Source of the DNA: Neocallimastix lanati (nom. inval.)
Lineage: Eukaryota; Neocallimastigomycota; Neocallimastigomycetes; Neocallimastigales; Neocallimastigaceae
Length of the DNA: 29,295 nucleotides
Assembly (NCBI GenBank): GCA_016946835.1
Contig: JACVTC010000436.1
Coordinates: 1-29,295, forward strand
Direction: 5' to 3'
The notes beneath the pieces were generated by a model that saw only the letters and a list, made by a program, of their open reading frames with translations, ran no database searches and was not told the origin of the DNA. Position numbers and translations under genes: made by a program. Position 1 is the first letter of the stretch; each line of letters opens with the position of its first letter. Below, piece after piece: positions 25,983 through 29,295 of the stretch.

Positions 25983-28041
25983 ATTAAATAATTTACAAAA
26001 TAATACTTTTACCAAGAATACCCCAATTGATAATAATTCCTTTAATAAAGAATCTGAAGAATCTGATTTTAGTGACACAACTGAAAGTGAGGATAATATC
26101 ATTATAAATGCTATAAAAAGAAAAATGAATGATAATAACAGCGAAAAGGAAGAAAATAATTCCAAGAAAGTACATAAAAGTTTAAAAGATAATCCACGTC
26201 CTTTCGCAACTCCTGCTTTAAGAAAGAAGAAAGAAAATGAGCTACATAATAAACCAAATAAAGTTTATAAAAATCAAATACTTCCTTCAATTTTAACTCA
26301 ACCAAATATTAACAAAGAAAAACAAAAAGAAAAGGAATTAAGAAATATAACAAGAGTAAGAGAAAGTAAAGAAGAAAACAACAATTATTCATCAAAAGGA
26401 AAGAAAAAAGTTGAATCTGAAGATATACTTGTAATCGATAATGAAATAGAAGATATAGAAATGAATAAAGATAATCAACAAAATAAAACTAATACTTTGG
26501 AAAAATTAATTTCAACAAAAACTAAAGAAACTAATAATGAAAATACTCAGTTAGTAAAAAGGAATATCAAAATGATGAATAATAAAGAACCTTACAATAT
26601 TATGGATGATTTAAATAATCTTAAATCCAGTATTACGATAGGTCAACTCTTGAATGCATGTCCGAAAATTCGTTCACAATTAACTCAAGGTTTAAAGTTA
26701 GAAAAATCTAAAATAATTGGAACTGTAGACAATGTAATAGCACGAACTTTATTAGTGAATAACTATGATCATAGCTACATAAGTAAAAGTAATGAAGTAG
26801 CCGAAGAAGACTTAGCAATGGTTGATGCAAGTGTTGACGGAGTACTAGGAAAACTTTTAATTGATTCTTGTAGTAACCTAAGCATCGTTACTAAGCAGTA
26901 TTTTGATAAATTACCTGGTGAATATGAAACAGTTGGAAAAAGTCGTGGAAGAATCCAACTAGCAACACAAGATGAAGAATACTCGGAAGGAATTATTGTT
27001 CAATTACCAGTAAAAATTAATAATTATGAATTTAATGCGGACTTTAGAATTATTGAGAAAGAAGACTCATTTTATGATATGTTAATAAACTTTAAAACTC
27101 AAATCGATCATTGTTTATTTATTCATCCGACCTTAAACAGTTTATGTAAACTTTTGTCAGAAAGTGAATACGAAGAAATAGCTAAAATAAATAATCAATA
27201 TTATGATGAAGAAAGTATAATTTGCACTATTAGAAAAGTTAAAGAAACGAATAATGAAAAGGAAATTATAAAGGAATTAACTCCAATGGAATTTATTGAG
27301 AGTGATGAATTTTTAAGTACCTTAAATAAAGATTATAAAGAACAAATTATTAAAATTCTCAAAGAAATGATTGACATAGTTGCCACTTCAACAGAAGAAC
27401 TAACTCCTTCTAAACTTTCACCACATAAGATCCGTTTGAAAGCAAATGCAAAGCCAGTAAAATTAAGAAGTTATAGGTTAACTAAATTAAAATCAGATAT
27501 CTTAAAAGAAGAACTTACAAAGCTTATTAAGAAAGGATTGATAGAACCATCCTGTTCAGAATGGTCATCTCCAGTAGTACTCATTCTAAAACACAATGGA
27601 AAGTGGCGCTTGTGTATTGACTACCGAAAAGTCAATGATATGACAGAAAAAGATTCTTATTCAGTTCCATATATAGATGAAATTTTTGATAGTCTCGGAG
27701 GATCTAAAATATTTACAACTCTTGATTTATTTTCTGGTTTTCACCAAATCTTAATGGATGAAGAAAGCGTTGAAGTAACCACTTTCACTACTAAGTTTGG
27801 AAATTATCAATTTAAGGTTATGCCTTTTGGACTTACTGGAGCTCCCTCAACCTTCCAAAGAGAAATGAATAAAATTTTATTCCCTTTTATTGGTGAATTT
27901 GTTTATGTATTTATTGATGATGTTTTGATCTATTCAAAAAGTATCGAAGAACATTTAATTCATATTAAACAAGTATTAGAAGTATTTAAAGAAAACAAGT
28001 TAAAAATTAATATTGAAAAGTGCCATTTTCTTTCAAACTGA
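25930..28041 (+). CDS. pol: Element D Pol, first part: linker, protease-like domain, RT
   Basis: Read by -1 frameshift from gag; an ATG in the frame lies at 26125 and is used for numbering. Residues 1-165 are a polar Lys/Glu/Asn-rich linker. QLLNACPKIRSQLTQG (174-189) matches a block in element C. The protease-like domain has LLIDSCSNLSIVT, with Asp247-Ser248-Cys249 in place of Asp-Ser-Gly, and MLINFKT where a Gly motif is expected. RT (about 440-638) has CIDYRKVND, Asp534 (TTLDLFSGFH), MPFGLTGAPSTFQ and IDD (Asp598, Asp599). The frame ends at 28041 because one extra T near 28027 shifts it; RT continues in the next entry. Confidence 0.92.
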   Translation, partial: FKLLNGSRSTPNDKTIASLNNLQNNTFTKNTPIDNNSFNKESEESDFSDTTESEDNIIINAIKRKMNDNNSEKEENNSKKVHKSLKDNPRPFATPALRKKKENELHNKPNKVYKNQILPSILTQPNINKEKQKEKELRNITRVRESKEENNNYSSKGKKKVESEDILVIDNEIEDIEMNKDNQQNKTNTLEKLISTKTKETNNENTQLVKRNIKMMNNKEPYNIMDDLNNLKSSITIGQLLNACPKIRSQLTQGLKLEKSKIIGTVDNVIARTLLVNNYDHSYISKSNEVAEEDLAMVDASVDGVLGKLLIDSCSNLSIVTKQYFDKLPGEYETVGKSRGRIQLATQDEEYSEGIIVQLPVKINNYEFNADFRIIEKEDSFYDMLINFKTQIDHCLFIHPTLNSLCKLLSESEYEEIAKINNQYYDEESIICTIRKVKETNNEKEIIKELTPMEFIESDEFLSTLNKDYKEQIIKILKEMIDIVATSTEELTPSKLSPHKIRLKANAKPVKLRSYRLTKLKSDILKEELTKLIKKGLIEPSCSEWSSPVVLILKHNGKWRLCIDYRKVNDMTEKDSYSVPYIDEIFDSLGGSKIFTTLDLFSGFHQILMDEESVEVTTFTTKFGNYQFKVMPFGLTGAPSTFQREMNKILFPFIGEFVYVFIDDVLIYSKSIEEHLIHIKQVLEVFKENKLKINIEKCHFLSN

Positions 28042-28231
28042 AGTTGATGTATTAGGTCACAAACTTACTACTAAAGGATTAAGTCCCATGGAAAGTAAAA
28101 TAATAGCTATTAAGAAGTGGGAAGCCCCTTCATCAATTCATGAATTAAGATCATTTCTAGGAGCAATAGGGTATTATCGTGACTTTATCCCTAAATATGC
28201 TCAAATTACCTCACCTTTATGTAAATATTGA
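28013..28231 (+). pseudogene. pol: Element D RT C-terminal part (frame 2)
   Basis: Continues RT after the single-base shift: FFQTEVDVLGHKLTTKGLSP, then ELRSFLGAIGYYRDFIPKYA, aligning with FFQESVEVLGHVLTSKGL and ELRSFLGLASYYRKFI of element C. It stops at TGA 28229-28231, where a second single-base change (a missing T near 28226) breaks the LLKK block. Confidence 0.85.
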
Positions 28232-28874
28232 AAAAGAATACTAAATATGAATGGAATAAAGAACAACAAGAAAGCTTTGAACTCCTAAAAGAAAAATTAA
28301 TCAATGCACCTATTCTAAAATTTCCGTCATTTGACAAACCTTTTATCATTAGAACTGATGCCTTCGTATAATGGGAATTGGTGGAGTTCTTTTACAAAAA
28401 GAAGAAGAAACCGGTATAGGGCAATCCAATACACTTTATAAGTAGAAGTTTGAAGAAAACTGAAAAGAATTATGGTATCACAGATTGGAAGGAACAGCTT
28501 TATTTTACTGTATGACTAAATTTAAATCTTATATTGAAGGAAATCCATTACCTACAACTATTTACACAGATCATAAACCATTAGTTGGTTTATTTAAGAA
28601 TAAAGAACCTTTGAATGCAAGGCAAACAAGATGGTGTCTAACCGCTAGTATGCTTGGAATTAATATAAAATATGAATCAGGCAAAAAGAATGTGTTAGCT
28701 GATGCTCTTTCAAGAATGAAAAGTAAGGAAGAGAGAAAGATATTATTAACAAAAATTACTAATGGAAATAATGAAGAATTATTATCTAAGGTTATAAAGG
28801 AATTTATTAATGAAAAGTTTACTGTTATGATGGTGAAGATTACTTTATCGACAATGGAAATTATAGAAAATTAA
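28232..28874 (+). pseudogene. pol: Element D RNaseH (several frames)
   Basis: RNaseH in at least three frames. FDKPFIIRTDA carries the first acidic residue (about 28355), followed by a frame change near 28365. GGVLLQKEEE is read to about 28410, with further changes near 28423 and 28475. The segment from 28485 is open to 28874 and holds EGTALFYCMTKF (Glu), YTDHKPLVGLF (Asp) and VLADALSRM (Asp). All four catalytic positions are present across the breaks. Each break is one base, mostly in short homopolymers. Confidence 0.8.
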
Positions 28875-29295
28875 TAACGGACGAAAATGAAAGGTTTAAA
28901 TTAATTTTAGAAGCTCATAATATTGGCCACGAAGGATATTACAAAACATATCAAGACTTAAGAAAAACTTTTATTGGAATCATATGATTAAAGATATCAA
29001 AGAATTGTTAGTAATTGTGAAAAATGCCAATTAAATCGTCCTCAACCATATCCAGAACCAACCGAAAACCATCCAACTAAAGTGGAGGGTCCCTTTGTGC
29101 ATTTAGGATTAGATATTATAGGACCGTTACCAAAAACAAGAAATAATAATCAATATATTATAGTAACTGTTGATTACTTTACCAAATGGGTTGAAGCCGA
29201 ACCCACTGAAAACATAACTTCCTCTGATATAATTAAATTTTTAATAAACGTTTTTGCAAGACATGGTGTACCTCAAGTTATTACTACTGATAATG
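28875..29295 (+). pseudogene. pol: Element D integrase N-terminus and start of core (cut by window end)
   Basis: The zinc-binding module reads AHNIGHEGYYKT (His, His) and NCEKCQLNRPQPYP (Cys, Cys), with one or two frame changes between them near 28975-29010. The core begins GLDIIGPLPKT (first catalytic Asp) and DYFTKWVEAEPTE, closely matching element C. The window ends inside TDN, the second catalytic Asp. The Glu and C-terminus are outside. Confidence 0.85.

Larger units (their letters stand above)
23429..29295 (+). mobile_element. Element D: Ty3/gypsy element related to C, cut by window end
   Basis: Candidate 5' LTR, tRNA PBS, long leader, gag, frameshift signal and pol through the start of the integrase core. 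Domain order, the shared QLL.A.P.IR..L..G block before protease, and the same frameshift architecture make it a relative of C on the opposite strand. The 3' end and 3' LTR lie outside the window. Gag and the first part of pol are open; from 28.03 kb on there are several single-base frame changes. Confidence 0.88.

Overview
This window is very AT-rich eukaryotic DNA made almost entirely of LTR retrotransposons. I found no host housekeeping gene, tRNA or rRNA gene, CRISPR array or bacterial-type signal. The A/T homopolymers, the TAA microsatellite, the Asn-rich coding tracts and the mix of Ty3/gypsy and Ty1/copia elements suggest an early-diverging, AT-rich fungus (anaerobic gut fungus type) or a comparable protist. 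That assignment is inference only; nothing here fixes the taxon.

Layout. (1) 49-480 is the first part of a ~0.6 kb AT-rich repeat, here called R. It is split by element B and resumes at 12622. (2) Element B, Ty1/copia, plus strand, 481-12616: 243-bp LTRs, a PBS that looks like the complement of a half tRNA-Lys(CUU), a long non-coding leader with an array of interrupted palindromes, then a damaged PR-IN-RT-RNaseH reading frame with no recognisable gag. (3) Element A, Ty3/gypsy chromovirus, plus strand, 1426-8198, is nested in B's leader inside the palindrome array. It has ~770-bp LTRs, a self-complementary PBS of the Tf1 self-priming kind, gag, PR, RT, RNaseH, IN and a chromodomain, interrupted by about nine single-base frame changes. 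(4) 12787-13390 is a second R copy that preserves the site without B. (5) 13391-16068 is non-coding and rich in hairpins. (6) 16069-16470 is a diverged third R copy. (7) Element C, Ty3/gypsy without chromodomain, minus strand, 16487-23425: complete, identical 761-bp LTRs, intact gag and pol. (8) Element D, a relative of C, plus strand, from about 23429 to the window end: candidate 5' LTR, tRNA PBS, leader with a second palindrome array, gag, and pol as far as the integrase core, where the window cuts it.

Main result. In both C and D, gag and pol are out of frame by -1. Each gag ends in a canonical slippery heptamer (UUUAAAU in C, UUUAAAC in D), in the right phase. Each heptamer is followed by exactly 8 nt of spacer, a GGGAG/CTCCC stem and an 8-nt loop. 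Each loop can pair with a downstream pentamer to give an H-type pseudoknot, and that second helix has a different sequence in each element (GCAAU/AUUGC and GAAGC/GCUUC), so base pairing is conserved by covariation. This is strong sequence evidence for programmed -1 frameshifting making Gag-Pol.

Other themes. Three complete elements appear to use three priming routes: self-priming (A), half-tRNA (B) and ordinary tRNA 3' end (C, and D). Each complete element also has a perfect hairpin at its polypurine tract. The LTR pairs of A and B differ only in homopolymer length, and most frame breaks in A and D sit in short homopolymers, so much of the apparent decay may be sequencing error rather than mutation.
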